Assembly: GCA_900637135.1 (NCBI GenBank)
Contig: LR134353.1
Span: 3,844,001-3,908,000, forward strand
DNA from: Mycolicibacterium flavescens
GTDB lineage: Bacteria; Actinomycetota; Actinomycetes; Mycobacteriales; Mycobacteriaceae
Reading direction: 5' to 3'
DNA length: 64,000 nucleotides
Shown here: positions 49,680 to 58,481 of the stretch, in pieces
Numbering within the stretch: position 1 is the first letter of the stretch
Layout: every line of letters begins with the position of its first letter
Notes under the pieces: generated by a model
Seen by the model: only the letters and a program-made list of their open reading frames with translations
Told to the model about the DNA's origin: nothing
Databases searched by the model: none
Program-made: the position numbers and the translations under genes

Positions 49680-49776
49680 TAACAGTGTGCGCTTCCTGCG
49701 GCACCCCCCGCCGCGTTTTGGCGACTATCGGTGCCGCGGCGGGGGCCCGGCAGTCGAGTCGAGTTAAATTGCGGGC

Positions 49777-50748
49777 ATGCGCGCGATTCAGATTGCCAGC
49801 CTCGACGGACCACAAGCCGCCAAACTCGCCGAGGTCGACGAGCCGGACGGCGACGGCGCGGTCGTCATCGAAGTGCACGCGGCCGGGGTCGCGTTTCCCG
49901 ATGTGCTGCAGTCGCGCGGGCTCTATCAGTACAAGCCGGAGATGCCCTACACGCCGGGCGGTGAGGTCGCCGGCGTGGTGCGCAGCGCGCCGGACGGCGC
50001 ACATGTGAAGGCCGGCGATCGCGTCGCGGCGTTGACGATGCTGTGCGGCGCGATGGCCGAGGTCGTCGCACTGCCCGCCGAGCGCGTCTTCAAGCTGCCC
50101 GACAACGTCTCCTTCGAGGCCGGTGCGGGCCTGCTCTTCAACGACCTCACGATGCACCACGCGTTGCGTACCCGCGGCCGGCTGGCCGAGGGCGAGACCG
50201 TGCTGGTGCACGGGGCCGCAGGCGGCATCGGCACGTCGACGCTGCGGTTGGCGCCGGCATGGGGTGCCTCTCGGGTGATCGCGGTGGTGAGCACCGAGGA
50301 GAAGGGTGCGGTGGCCACGGCGGCAGGCGCGACGGACGTCGTGCCGGTCGAGGGATTCAAGGACAAGGTCAAGGAGCTGACCGAGGGCCGCGGTGTGGAC
50401 ATCGTCGTCGATCCGGTCGGCGGGGATCGGTTCACCGACTCGCTGCGCTCGCTTGCCCCGGGTGGACGGCTGCTCGTCGTCGGCTTCACCGGCGGCGAGA
50501 TTCCCACCGTCAAGGTGAACCGGTTGCTGCTCAACAACGTCGATGCGGTCGGAGTCGGTTGGGGCGCTTGGACTTTCACTCATCCCAATTACCTCGCCGA
50601 GCAGTGGGCCGAACTCGAACCGCTTCTGGCGTCGGGCAAGGTGTCGGCGCCGCAGCCGCAGGTGTTCCCATTAGAGCGGGCCGCCGACGCGATCGCCGCG
50701 CTCGAGGATCGCTCGGCGAAGGGCAAGGTCGTCGTCGCCGTCCGGTGA
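49777..50748 (+). CDS. fadB4: NADPH:quinone oxidoreductase (FadB4-like, MDR family)
   Basis: A 323-residue zinc-free medium-chain reductase. N-terminal features are VIEVHAAGVAFPDVLQSRGLYQY and PYTPGGEVAGVV. The NADPH fold is VLVHGAAGGIGTSTLRLAPA. FTGGEIPTVKVNRLLLNNV and GVGWGAW near the end are features I recall from mycobacterial FadB4 (Rv3141). It probably reduces quinones or enoyl thioesters. Unlike in M. tuberculosis it is not next to fadE23 here but about 43 kb away. It is convergent with the hydrolase at 50749, whose stop codon directly adjoins its own. Confidence 0.82.
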   Translation: MRAIQIASLDGPQAAKLAEVDEPDGDGAVVIEVHAAGVAFPDVLQSRGLYQYKPEMPYTPGGEVAGVVRSAPDGAHVKAGDRVAALTMLCGAMAEVVALPAERVFKLPDNVSFEAGAGLLFNDLTMHHALRTRGRLAEGETVLVHGAAGGIGTSTLRLAPAWGASRVIAVVSTEEKGAVATAAGATDVVPVEGFKDKVKELTEGRGVDIVVDPVGGDRFTDSLRSLAPGGRLLVVGFTGGEIPTVKVNRLLLNNVDAVGVGWGAWTFTHPNYLAEQWAELEPLLASGKVSAPQPQVFPLERAADAIAALEDRSAKGKVVVAVR

Positions 50749-51510
50749 CTATAGGTAAGGGTCGGCCCAGGCGCTGACGATCCGCGCCGCGCGTGCTGCC
50801 TGATCCTTTTCGGTGAGCAGGTGATCGGCGCCTTCGAGTGAGACGAAGCTGCGCGGGTGTCGCGCGCACTGGAAGATCTCGCTGGCGTTGGCGATGCCGA
50901 CGGTGTTGTCGGTGGGCGAATGCATCACCAGAAGGGCTCGGCGCAGGTTGTGGATGCGCTCGCGGAGGTCGGCATTGCGGACGTCTTCGACGAAGTGCCG
51001 CTTCAGCGTCAGCGCCTTGCCGCCGATGCGGAACTGCGCCTCCCCCTCTTCCTCGATCCGCTCCACGACCGCGTCGTAAATCCGTTCGACGTGGGCGGGT
51101 TCGTAGGGGGCCGCGATGGTGGCGACCGCCTTCACCGTCGGGCAGTCGTGGGCGGCGGCGACGACGGCCGAGCCGCCGAAGGAATGCCCGACCAGCAGGC
51201 GCACCTCGCGGCCCTCGTCGTTCATGAACTCCACGGCGCGCACGGTGTCGGCGACCTTGTGCGAGAACGACCCGTCGCTCCAGTCGCCCTCCGAGTCGCC
51301 AAGACCGAGGTTGTCGAACCGCAGCATGCCGATGCCCTCGGCGGCGAGTTGCTTGCAGATCCGGCTGGCCGCCGGCGAGTCCTTGCCGAGCGTGAACCCG
51401 TGGGCGAAGACGCCCCAGCCGCGTACGTCACCGTCGGGAAGATCGATCACGCCCGCCAGTGCGGGTCCACTGGCGCTTGCGAAGCTGACGCGTTCACCCA
51501 CGCGCGTCAT
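50749..51510 (-). CDS. Alpha/beta hydrolase (dienelactone-hydrolase-like)
   Basis: A 253-residue serine hydrolase. It has GWGVFAHGFTLGKDSPAA at the oxyanion loop, the nucleophile elbow GHSFGG in RLLVGHSFGGSAVVAA, HSPTDNTVGIANASEIF for the acid, and LEGADHLLT for the histidine. This type often precedes an OsmC domain, which is absent here. It lies 21 nt downstream of the mbtM-like gene on the same strand and may be co-transcribed with it. Confidence 0.85.
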   Translation of the reverse strand: MTRVGERVSFASASGPALAGVIDLPDGDVRGWGVFAHGFTLGKDSPAASRICKQLAAEGIGMLRFDNLGLGDSEGDWSDGSFSHKVADTVRAVEFMNDEGREVRLLVGHSFGGSAVVAAAHDCPTVKAVATIAAPYEPAHVERIYDAVVERIEEEGEAQFRIGGKALTLKRHFVEDVRNADLRERIHNLRRALLVMHSPTDNTVGIANASEIFQCARHPRSFVSLEGADHLLTEKDQAARAARIVSAWADPYL

Positions 51511-51531
51511 CCTGTCACGTGGTCGGCGAGC

Positions 51532-53052
51532 TCACTGCTGCTGCAGCAGGTCGCGTTTCACCTCGAGCCTGCGCAGCTTGCCCGACGAGGTTCGCGGCAG
51601 AGTACCGGGTTTGACGAAGACGACCTCGGTGGGCACCACACCGCATTCGGATGCGACGCGCTCGATGAGGTCGGCGCGCGACCGCGCCTCGTCGGGTCCG
51701 CGGAACTCGGCGACGATCGCGACACCGGGACGGATCGACCGCTCCCCCACCCCGATGGCCACCACGGCGCCCTCGCGCACACCGGACGCAACGGCGGCCA
51801 CCCGCTCGACCTCTGCGGGGAAGATGTTGCGGCCGGCGACGGTGATCAGTTCCTTGGCACGACCGCACACCACGAGGCTGCCGTCGACGAGGTAGCCGAG
51901 ATCGCCTGTGGCGAACCAGTCGTCGGGATGCAACGGTGCGTCACCGCGGTAACCCGACATCATCGAGGTACCGCGGATCAGGATCTCGCCGACCTTTCCG
52001 TCCCTGCGCTCATCGACGCGCACCGCCATGCCGGGTATCGGCTCGCCCAGCAGCGCATGACCGGCGTCGTCGACGATCAGCCCGCTACCGGGTTCGGGAA
52101 CCGTTACCGCACAGGTGGATTCGGCCAAGCCGTAGGAGGGCGCGAGCGCGCCCGCGTCGAATCCGAATCGGGCCATCTCCTCGGCGAAGCGCGCAGTGAG
52201 CGCGCAGTCGACGGGTTCGCCGCCGTTGAGCGCGAACCGCAGGTCAGAAAGGTCGACGTCGGTGACGCGTCGCGAGTACTTCCCGATCAGGCCGTAGGCC
52301 ATGTTCGGCGCAGCGGTGATCGTGGCGCGGCTCTCGGTGAGCCAGTTCAGCCACCGAAACGGCGAGGCCTGAAACGCCGCGGTCGGCGCCTGCCACACGT
52401 CGATACCGGCCAACGCCCCGGCGAGCACGAAGCTCAGACCCATGTCGTGGTACAGCGGCAGCCAGGAACAGCCGACGTCACCCGGCCCGACCCCGATCCG
52501 CGTGTTCAGACCGTCGAGGTTGGCGAGCACCGCGCCCGGTGACAGCTGCACCGCGCGCGGCACGCCTGTGGAGCCTGCTGTGCCCTGCAGGATCGCGATG
52601 TCGGCGGCTCGGTCGGAGCGCCGGAAGTTCGTCGATTGGGTCAGCGGGGCGACCGCATCCAGTTCCTTGACGATCGGAGCGCTGTCCACGAGGCCGAGTT
52701 GCTCCAGCTGACGCCCCCGGCTGAGCACGTGGCTGACGCCCATGCCCGCGAACCGGGCCACCGTGGATTGCGCCCACTTGTCGGCGTCGGCGCCGCGGAC
52801 GGGGCCGGGCGCGATGGTCACCGGCACGCCGGCCTGGAAGGCGCCGAGGATGGCCGCGATGAGTTCGACGGTGGGCTCGTTGGCCAGGCCGAGCGCGGCG
52901 ACTTCCTCGTTGAGCAGCCAGTCGGCGACGTTCTCCGCGCGGGCGTGCACTTCCGGCCAGGGGTGGCGCGTCCATGTGCCGTCGTCGAAGACGTAGAGGC
53001 TGTGATCGGAGCTGGTCAACCGCTCGGCAAAGGTCGCAGCCAACGATTTCAT
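51532..53052 (-). CDS. mbtM: Fatty-acyl-AMP/ACP ligase of mycobactin biosynthesis
   Basis: Adenylate-forming ligase of 506 residues in the FadD33/MbtM group, which activates a fatty acid as acyl-AMP and loads it on the carrier protein MbtL for the mycobactin side chain. The P-loop is LQGTAGSTGVPRAVQLSPG (about residues 153-171), then SWLPLYHDMGL, ALNGGEPVDC, PSYGLAESTCAVTVP, WFATGDLGYLVDGSLVVCGRAKELI and the C-terminal PRTSSGKLRR with the catalytic lysine. HPWPEVHARAENVADWLL at the N-terminus resembles MbtM rather than other FAALs. The usual partners mbtL, mbtN and mbtK are not adjacent. An IdeR-like site lies 54-72 nt upstream. Confidence 0.85.
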   Translation of the reverse strand: MKSLAATFAERLTSSDHSLYVFDDGTWTRHPWPEVHARAENVADWLLNEEVAALGLANEPTVELIAAILGAFQAGVPVTIAPGPVRGADADKWAQSTVARFAGMGVSHVLSRGRQLEQLGLVDSAPIVKELDAVAPLTQSTNFRRSDRAADIAILQGTAGSTGVPRAVQLSPGAVLANLDGLNTRIGVGPGDVGCSWLPLYHDMGLSFVLAGALAGIDVWQAPTAAFQASPFRWLNWLTESRATITAAPNMAYGLIGKYSRRVTDVDLSDLRFALNGGEPVDCALTARFAEEMARFGFDAGALAPSYGLAESTCAVTVPEPGSGLIVDDAGHALLGEPIPGMAVRVDERRDGKVGEILIRGTSMMSGYRGDAPLHPDDWFATGDLGYLVDGSLVVCGRAKELITVAGRNIFPAEVERVAAVASGVREGAVVAIGVGERSIRPGVAIVAEFRGPDEARSRADLIERVASECGVVPTEVVFVKPGTLPRTSSGKLRRLEVKRDLLQQQ

Positions 53053-53105
53053 AGATAACCTCGCAGTACTTACCCGCTCAATTCGCGATTTTCCGTCTAG
53101 TAAAT

Positions 53106-53124
53106 ATCGCCTAAGCTAACTTAC
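53106..53124 (-). promoter_or_regulatory. Candidate IdeR (iron) box upstream of mbtM
   Basis: The plus-strand sequence ATCGCCTAAGCTAACTTAC agrees with the mycobacterial IdeR consensus TTAGGTTAGGCTAACCTAA at 12 of 19 positions by eye, with the core GCTAAC intact and a TAAG/CTTA inverted repeat. Location 54-72 nt before the ATG suits repression by iron-loaded IdeR. The right half is a better match than the left. Confidence 0.5.
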
Positions 53125-53175
53125 GGGAATTTGCGGTGATCCTACGGGGTGGGAGGCTTCGTTCCTAGGCCAGCT

Positions 53176-53919
53176 TCAGCGGGTATCGGCCCAGACGTCG
53201 ACCCGGTGCACCGGCAGACCGTGGCCGGGCAGGAGGTGTTCGACGGGCAGCGCGCGCATGCGCTGCTCGCTGCGTTTCGCGGTGGCGGTGTCGACGGTCT
53301 CGGGGGTGAACCAGGCTTGCCCGCCCGCGCTGAGCACCGCGTCGCCGGAGATCAGGGTCCGACTGTCGGCATGCCAGAACGCGGTCGAGTCGTCGGTGTG
53401 GCCGGGCACGTGCAGCACCTCCCAGCCCGGCGCGCCGGGCAGCGGCTGACCGTCTGCCAGCGGTCGCGCCCCGCCAAGGGCGTCACCGACCATCCCCTTG
53501 CTTCCGCCGTACCCGGCGATGCGCGGACCGTCGGCGAAGCCGCGCAGCCCGGTCAGGTCCATCGGCTGGCTGATCAGGGTCGGCCAGATCTGGACGATCT
53601 TGCTCAGCGCCGGGGTGCGGGGTTGCCGCGTACCGTCCAGATAGCTGAGAGTGACCTCGGGAAGATGTAGCGCCACGCTGTGTTCGGCGGCCAGTCGCGG
53701 CGCCCCGGCGACGTGGTCGCTATGGCCGTGGGTGGCTGCGACCGCGCCGACGGTGCCGCGGTAGACCGACAGCACGCCCGCGACGTCGTCGGCGCTGCCG
53801 GGCATGCCCGCGTCGACCACGACAACGCCGCGGTCGCCACGGATCAGGTAGCAGTTGAAGATCCACCGGGAGAGGCGGATCACCCCGATGTCGTCGAGCG
53901 GATCAACGACCAACGCCAT
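53176..53919 (-). CDS. MBL-fold metallo-hydrolase
   Basis: A 247-residue metallo-beta-lactamase-fold protein. Metal ligands are ATHGHSDHVAGAP (HxHxDH), HVPGHTDDSTAFWH, the aspartate in LISGDAVLS and the final histidine in LLPGHGLPVH. A C-terminal DVWADTR ends the chain. The ATG at 53919 gives MALVVDPLDDIGVIRLSRW and follows GAAGGA. Such enzymes hydrolyse thioesters, lactones or phosphodiesters. It stands alone between mbtM and the tRNA. Confidence 0.85.
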   Translation of the reverse strand: MALVVDPLDDIGVIRLSRWIFNCYLIRGDRGVVVVDAGMPGSADDVAGVLSVYRGTVGAVAATHGHSDHVAGAPRLAAEHSVALHLPEVTLSYLDGTRQPRTPALSKIVQIWPTLISQPMDLTGLRGFADGPRIAGYGGSKGMVGDALGGARPLADGQPLPGAPGWEVLHVPGHTDDSTAFWHADSRTLISGDAVLSAGGQAWFTPETVDTATAKRSEQRMRALPVEHLLPGHGLPVHRVDVWADTR

Positions 53920-54041
53920 CGCAGCATCCTTCGGTGGGGTCCACGTGAGAAGTGTGCGGTGCGGGGCTCTCCTGCGGCAAGCATCGGGCCGATGGTTGCG
54001 GGGGTGGCGTAGCCAGTGAGAAGCCATTGAGAAGCCAATGA

Positions 54042-54075
54042 GAACGGCCCCCGGAGTGTCCTCCGAGGGCCGTTC
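54042..54075 (-). terminator. Hairpin terminator after the initiator tRNA
   Basis: GAACGGCCCCCGGAG (54042-54056) pairs with CTCCGAGGGCCGTTC (54061-54075) with one mismatch and a 4-nt loop. It begins 8 nt past the 3' end of the tRNA on the minus strand and is followed by T-containing DNA (TCATTGGCTTCTCA in the transcript sense). Confidence 0.75.
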
Positions 54076-54082
54076 CACCTAG

Positions 54083-54156
54083 TAGCGGGGACAGGATTCG
54101 AACCTGCGACCTCTGGGTTATGAGCCCAGCGAGCTACCGAGCTGCTCCACCCCGCG
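54083..54156 (-). tRNA. Initiator tRNA-Met (CAT anticodon)
   Basis: 74 nt without an encoded CCA. The transcript starts CGCGGGGTGGAGCAGCTCGG. The anticodon arm CTGGG-CTCATAA-CCCAG has the CAT anticodon and the three G-C pairs that mark initiators; the T arm is GCAGG-TTCGAAT-CCTGT. The first acceptor pair is a C-T mismatch, the second initiator hallmark that blocks elongation use and aids formylation. A strong hairpin terminator follows. Confidence 0.97.
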
Positions 54157-54262
54157 TCGGGTGAACGCAACGTTACCGAAGGCGCTCGCGCAGTTCCAAA
54201 TCGCGCGGTCACCGATGGTGGTGAATCGCGTCACGCCTGCGATTGAATGGCCGTTGGCCCCC

Positions 54263-54327
54263 CCGCGAGCGACCGCAGATGTACGCACTATGTCGGCGTG
54301 TCGCGGTGCAAACACGGACGCTCGCGG
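54263..54327. repeat. Intergenic inverted-repeat element between tRNA and UPF0182 genes
   Basis: Outer 9-bp arms CCGCGAGCG (54263-54271) and CGCTCGCGG (54319-54327) are perfectly complementary. The right part from 54295 (GGCGTGTCGCGGTGCAAACA) belongs to the GGCGTGTCG-GTGCAGAC family seen at 9714 and 39875. The rest of the 202-nt gap shows no gene. Confidence 0.5.
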
Positions 54328-54358
54328 CTTGGCGTGGGCCCACGCGGCTGTTGGTGCA

Positions 54359-57300
54359 TCAGTTCGCGGACTGGTATTTCTCCATCGCATCGTCGAGGCG
54401 TTGCAGCGCCTCGCCGAACTCGGCGAAGTTACCGCCCTGCTGTGCCTGGCGCAGCCCATCGAGCGCCGTGTTGACCTCTTGCAGCGCAGCGGCTTTCGCA
54501 CCCGACAGCTCGACCGGCCCGCCCGGCGGCACCGCCGCCGCCGGCGGCTGCGGCGTCCGGCCCTGCTGGTTGGCCGGCGGGCGAGCCGTCGGAACTTCAC
54601 CGTCGGCCGGTGGCTGCGCCGCGGGCTGCTCGCCGCCGGTGCCCGCGATCGGCGCGGGGCCGGTGGCCGTGGCGTCCGCGCCGGGCCCGAACAACTCGAT
54701 GAGCGCGTCGCGCACCGTCGGGCCGTAGCCGACCTTGTCGTTGTACATCATCGCCACGCGGATCAGGCGCGGGTACGACGACGCGGCGTCGCTGGCCCCG
54801 GGTGAGGCGTATACCGGTGCGACATACAGCAATCCACCCTCGGCGACCGGCAGCGTCAGCAGGTTGCCCCACCGGATGCGGTTCTGGTTGTCGCGGCCGA
54901 TGACACCGAGGTCTTGGGACACCGCGGTATCCGTGCTGATCGCGTTGAACGCCAGCTTGGGACCGTTGACCTGTCCCGGGATCGTCAACACGGTGATTTT
55001 GCCGTATGTGTCCGGGTCGGAACTGGCACTCATGAACGCGGCCAGGAAGTCGCGGCGGAACCGGTTCATCGCACTGGTCAACTGGAACGATGCCGCACGG
55101 TCGTTGGCCGCAAGGTCCTTGGCCACGATGTAATACGGCGGCTGGTAGCTGCTCGCGGTCGGGTTCGGATCCAGCGGAACATCCCAGAAGTCCGACGTCG
55201 AGAAGAACGTGATCGGGTCGTCGACGTGGTACTTCGCCAGCAGTGCGCGCTGCACCTTGAACAGGTCTTCCGGATAGCGCAGATGCTCCTGCAGTTCATC
55301 GGAGATCTCGCTCTTGGGCTTGACCGTGCCCGGGAACACCTTCATCCACGCCTGCAGCACCGGATCGTCTTCGTCCTGCGCGTACAGCGACACCATGCCG
55401 TCGTAGGCGTCGACGGTGGCCTTGACCGAGTTGCGGATGTAGGACACCTGCTTGTCGGGCTGCAGCCGGTTCAGCGCCACCTCGTTGGAGTCCACGGTGG
55501 CCGAGGACAAGGTCGTCAACTCCGAGTACGGGTAGTTGTCCAGCGTGGTGTAGCCATCGACGATCCAGACGATGCGCTCGTTGACGATGGCCGGGTAGAC
55601 CGCGGTGTCGGTGGTCAGCCACGGCGCCACCGCCTCGACCCGCTTGGCCGGGTCGCGGTTGAACAGGAGCTTGCTGTTCTCCCCGATCACGTTGGAGAAC
55701 AAGAAGTTTCGCTCGGCGAACTTCGCGGCGAACACGCTGCGCGTCAGCCAGCTCCCGATCGGAACGCCGCCCTCACCGGTGTAGGTGTAGTTGCGGGTCT
55801 CGACGTTGTTCTCATAGTCGTACTCCCGCGGCGCACCGTTCTCCCCGACGATGGCGTAGTCGGCCGGGGTGTTGGCGATGACGGGGCCGTAGTAGATGCG
55901 GGGCTGGGCCAGCGGGGCGGGTCCGGGTGAGATCACCTCACCGTTCGCGCCGACCACACTGGCCAGGAACTCCGGGTAGCCGCCGTTCTGGTTGGGGTCG
56001 TTGGCCACACCGCGCACGGTGTTGGCCGGCGAGGCGATGAAACCGTTGCCGTGGGTGTAGACCGAGTGGCGGTTGATCCAGTCGCGCTGGTTGTCGATCA
56101 ACCGGTCGGGATTGAGTTCGCGCGCGGCGACCACATAGTCGCGCAGGTTGCCGTCCTCATCCCGGTACCGGTCCATGTTCAGCTGGTCGGGGAAGTAGTA
56201 GAAGTTCTTGCCCTGCTGGAACTGGGTGAATGCCGGGCTGACGATGTTGGGGTCGAGCACGCGGATGTTCGACGTCGTGGCGCGGTCAGCGGCCACCTGG
56301 GCTGCGGTCGCGGGGGCGTTACCCGGATAGTCGCGATAGCTCACCACGTCGTCGGTGAGCCCGTAGGCCTGTCTGGTCGCCGAGATGCTTCGGCCGATGT
56401 ATTCGCTTTCCTTCTGCGCCGCATTCGGTTTGACGCTGAACTGCTCGACGACGAGTGGCCAGCCCGCGCCGACAACCAGCGAGGAGAGCAGCAACAGCAC
56501 CACGCCGATCGCCGGGATCCGCAGGTCGCGCAGCACGATCGCCGAGAACACCGCGGCCGCGCAGATCACGGCGATCGCCATCAGGATCAGCTTGGCGGGC
56601 AGCACCGCGTTGATGTCGGTGTAGCCCGCACCGGTGAACGGCTTGCCGCCGCGGGTGTGGCTCAGCAGCTCGTAGCGGTCCATCCAGTACGCGATCGCCT
56701 TGAGCAGCATCAGGATGCCGACCAGGGTGATCAACTGGATGCGCGCGGCGCGGCTCAACGCACCGGCGCGGCCCGAGAGCCGGATGCCACCGAACAGATA
56801 GTGGCCCAACAGGTTTCCGATGAAGGCCAGGAAGGTCGCGACGAACAGGTAGTTCAGGACCATCCGGTAGAACGGCAGGTCGAAGGCGTAGAAACCCAGA
56901 TCCTTTCCGAACTGCGGATCGGTGATCCCGAAGCTGTTGCCGTGCAGGAACAACTGGACGGTCTCCCACTGGCCCAGCGCGAACAACCCGACGAACAAGC
57001 CGATGAGCGCGGGGACCCCGAAGCCGACGAGGCGCAGCCGCGCCATCACCGCGGTGCGGTAGGCCGCGACAGGGTCGTTGGGGCCGTTGGTCGGCACGAA
57101 CACCGGCCGGGTCCGGTAGGCCAGCGCCAACCCCGCGAACAGGATCGAACCGATCACCAGCGACACGACGAGGAACAGCAGGATCTGGGTGAACAGCACC
57201 GTGGTGAAGACCGAGCGGTAGCCGAGTTCGCCGAACCACAGCCAGTCGACGTAGGTGTCGATCAGCCGCGGGCCGATCAACAACAGGAGCACGATCACGG

Positions 57301-57370
57301 CTCCCAGCGCGATGAGAATTCGGCTACGTCGTGTCAGCTTCGGCATTCGTGCCGCGGGCCGCATACCCAC
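54359..57370 (-). CDS. UPF0182 large membrane protein (Rv3193c-like)
   Basis: A 1003-residue protein of unknown function, conserved in actinobacteria. About seven hydrophobic helices fill the first ~330 residues (ILIALGAVIVLLLLIGPRLI is the first). A very long extracytoplasmic domain with NNVETRNYTYTGEGGVPIGSW, LVWIVDGYTTLDNYPYS-type (IVWIVDGYTTLDNYPYSELT) and FWDVPLDPNP segments follows. A proline/alanine-rich linker near residues 900-950 leads to a C-terminal coiled-coil-like segment (ALQEVNTALDGLRQAQQGGNF). The first ATG gives the conserved MGMRPAARMPKLTRRSR. The neighbours (PDZ-Lon protease, DUF2342) match M. tuberculosis, so an envelope role is likely. Confidence 0.92.
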   Translation of the reverse strand: MGMRPAARMPKLTRRSRILIALGAVIVLLLLIGPRLIDTYVDWLWFGELGYRSVFTTVLFTQILLFLVVSLVIGSILFAGLALAYRTRPVFVPTNGPNDPVAAYRTAVMARLRLVGFGVPALIGLFVGLFALGQWETVQLFLHGNSFGITDPQFGKDLGFYAFDLPFYRMVLNYLFVATFLAFIGNLLGHYLFGGIRLSGRAGALSRAARIQLITLVGILMLLKAIAYWMDRYELLSHTRGGKPFTGAGYTDINAVLPAKLILMAIAVICAAAVFSAIVLRDLRIPAIGVVLLLLSSLVVGAGWPLVVEQFSVKPNAAQKESEYIGRSISATRQAYGLTDDVVSYRDYPGNAPATAAQVAADRATTSNIRVLDPNIVSPAFTQFQQGKNFYYFPDQLNMDRYRDEDGNLRDYVVAARELNPDRLIDNQRDWINRHSVYTHGNGFIASPANTVRGVANDPNQNGGYPEFLASVVGANGEVISPGPAPLAQPRIYYGPVIANTPADYAIVGENGAPREYDYENNVETRNYTYTGEGGVPIGSWLTRSVFAAKFAERNFLFSNVIGENSKLLFNRDPAKRVEAVAPWLTTDTAVYPAIVNERIVWIVDGYTTLDNYPYSELTTLSSATVDSNEVALNRLQPDKQVSYIRNSVKATVDAYDGMVSLYAQDEDDPVLQAWMKVFPGTVKPKSEISDELQEHLRYPEDLFKVQRALLAKYHVDDPITFFSTSDFWDVPLDPNPTASSYQPPYYIVAKDLAANDRAASFQLTSAMNRFRRDFLAAFMSASSDPDTYGKITVLTIPGQVNGPKLAFNAISTDTAVSQDLGVIGRDNQNRIRWGNLLTLPVAEGGLLYVAPVYASPGASDAASSYPRLIRVAMMYNDKVGYGPTVRDALIELFGPGADATATGPAPIAGTGGEQPAAQPPADGEVPTARPPANQQGRTPQPPAAAVPPGGPVELSGAKAAALQEVNTALDGLRQAQQGGNFAEFGEALQRLDDAMEKYQSAN

Positions 57371-57447
57371 TCGTTGACTCCAGTCCAGTTCCTGTACGTC
57401 GTGCTCGACGTGGCCCCAACTCTACGCAACGGCGTTTCGCCGGTGAC

Positions 57448-58470
57448 CTAACAATGGGGGCGTTCGCCACCGGCGGACAAGGTCTTCAACGCGTCGACGG
57501 CTTGCGACAGGGTGTCGACCTTGACCAGTTCCATACCGTCCTGCGGCGCGGTCTTGGCTTCTTCGCAGTTGTCGGCGGGCACCAGAAAGATGGTGGCGCC
57601 CTCCTCGCGCGCGCTCAGCATCTTGTGGGTGATGCCGCCGATCGAGCCGACCTCGCCGTCTCCGCTGATGGTGCCGCTGCCCGCGACGAACTTCCCGCCG
57701 TTGAGGTCGCCGGTGGTCAGCTTGTCGACCACCGCCAGCGAGAACATCAAGCCCGCCGACGGGCCGCCGATCTTTTCGAGGTTGAAGTCGATCGAGAACG
57801 GAGCCCACGGCGCGTCGAGCACACCGATGCCGAGGAGACCTTGGTCGCGATCGGGGTGCTTGCCCAGCGTGATGGTGGCGACGCCGGACGGCGCGTCCTT
57901 GCGGCGGTAGTCCAGTTTCACGGTGTCGCCGGGCTTGGTGTCCTTCAAGAGGGCCTGGAACTCCTCGAGTGTGGTCACCGGCGTGCCGTTGACGGCGTCG
58001 ATCGCGTCACCGTCGCGCAGCTTTCCCGCCGACGGGCCCGGATCGTTGACGTTTTCCACCGTCACCGCCATCGGGAACTCCAGAAAATGCAGTGCGGCGT
58101 ACTCGGCGCTGCGTTCGGAGTTGCGGAAATCGGTGGTGTTGGCCTCGTCGACCTCTTCGCGGGTCTTGTCCGGCGGGTAGACCAGGTCACGTGGGACGAG
58201 TTGTTCGCGGCCTGACAGCCACAGCGCCATCGCCTCGCCCAGCCTGAGCTGATCGCGCTGCGACACCGTCGTCATGTTCAGGTGCCCCGAGGTCGGATAG
58301 ACATCGGTGCCTTCGATCTCGACGACCGGCTTACCGTCGAACTCTCCGAGCGTGTTGAACGTCGGCCCAGGACCCAGGGAGACGAAGGGCACCGTCACCG
58401 CCGACACCAGCACGCCGAACACCAGAATCGGCACGAGCGCGACGATCAACGTCAAAGTCCGCCTGTTCAC
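57448..58470 (-). CDS. PDZ-Lon membrane protease (YlbL family, Rv3194c-like)
   Basis: A 340-residue protein. It has an N-terminal signal anchor (TLTLIVALVPILVFGVLVSAVTV), a PDZ domain around residues 130-205 (GKLRDGDAIDAVNGTPV), and a C-terminal Lon-type protease domain. The catalytic dyad is Ser238 (IGGPSAGLMF) and Lys283 (GGITHKMLSA). It cleaves envelope substrates outside the membrane. The start is GTG at 58470 with AGGAGA at 58476-58481. An IS110-family element begins within a few bases upstream of that ribosome-binding site, so the native promoter has been displaced and expression may now depend on the element. Confidence 0.93.
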   Translation of the reverse strand: MNRRTLTLIVALVPILVFGVLVSAVTVPFVSLGPGPTFNTLGEFDGKPVVEIEGTDVYPTSGHLNMTTVSQRDQLRLGEAMALWLSGREQLVPRDLVYPPDKTREEVDEANTTDFRNSERSAEYAALHFLEFPMAVTVENVNDPGPSAGKLRDGDAIDAVNGTPVTTLEEFQALLKDTKPGDTVKLDYRRKDAPSGVATITLGKHPDRDQGLLGIGVLDAPWAPFSIDFNLEKIGGPSAGLMFSLAVVDKLTTGDLNGGKFVAGSGTISGDGEVGSIGGITHKMLSAREEGATIFLVPADNCEEAKTAPQDGMELVKVDTLSQAVDALKTLSAGGERPHC

Positions 58471-58481
58471 GCGTTTCTCCT

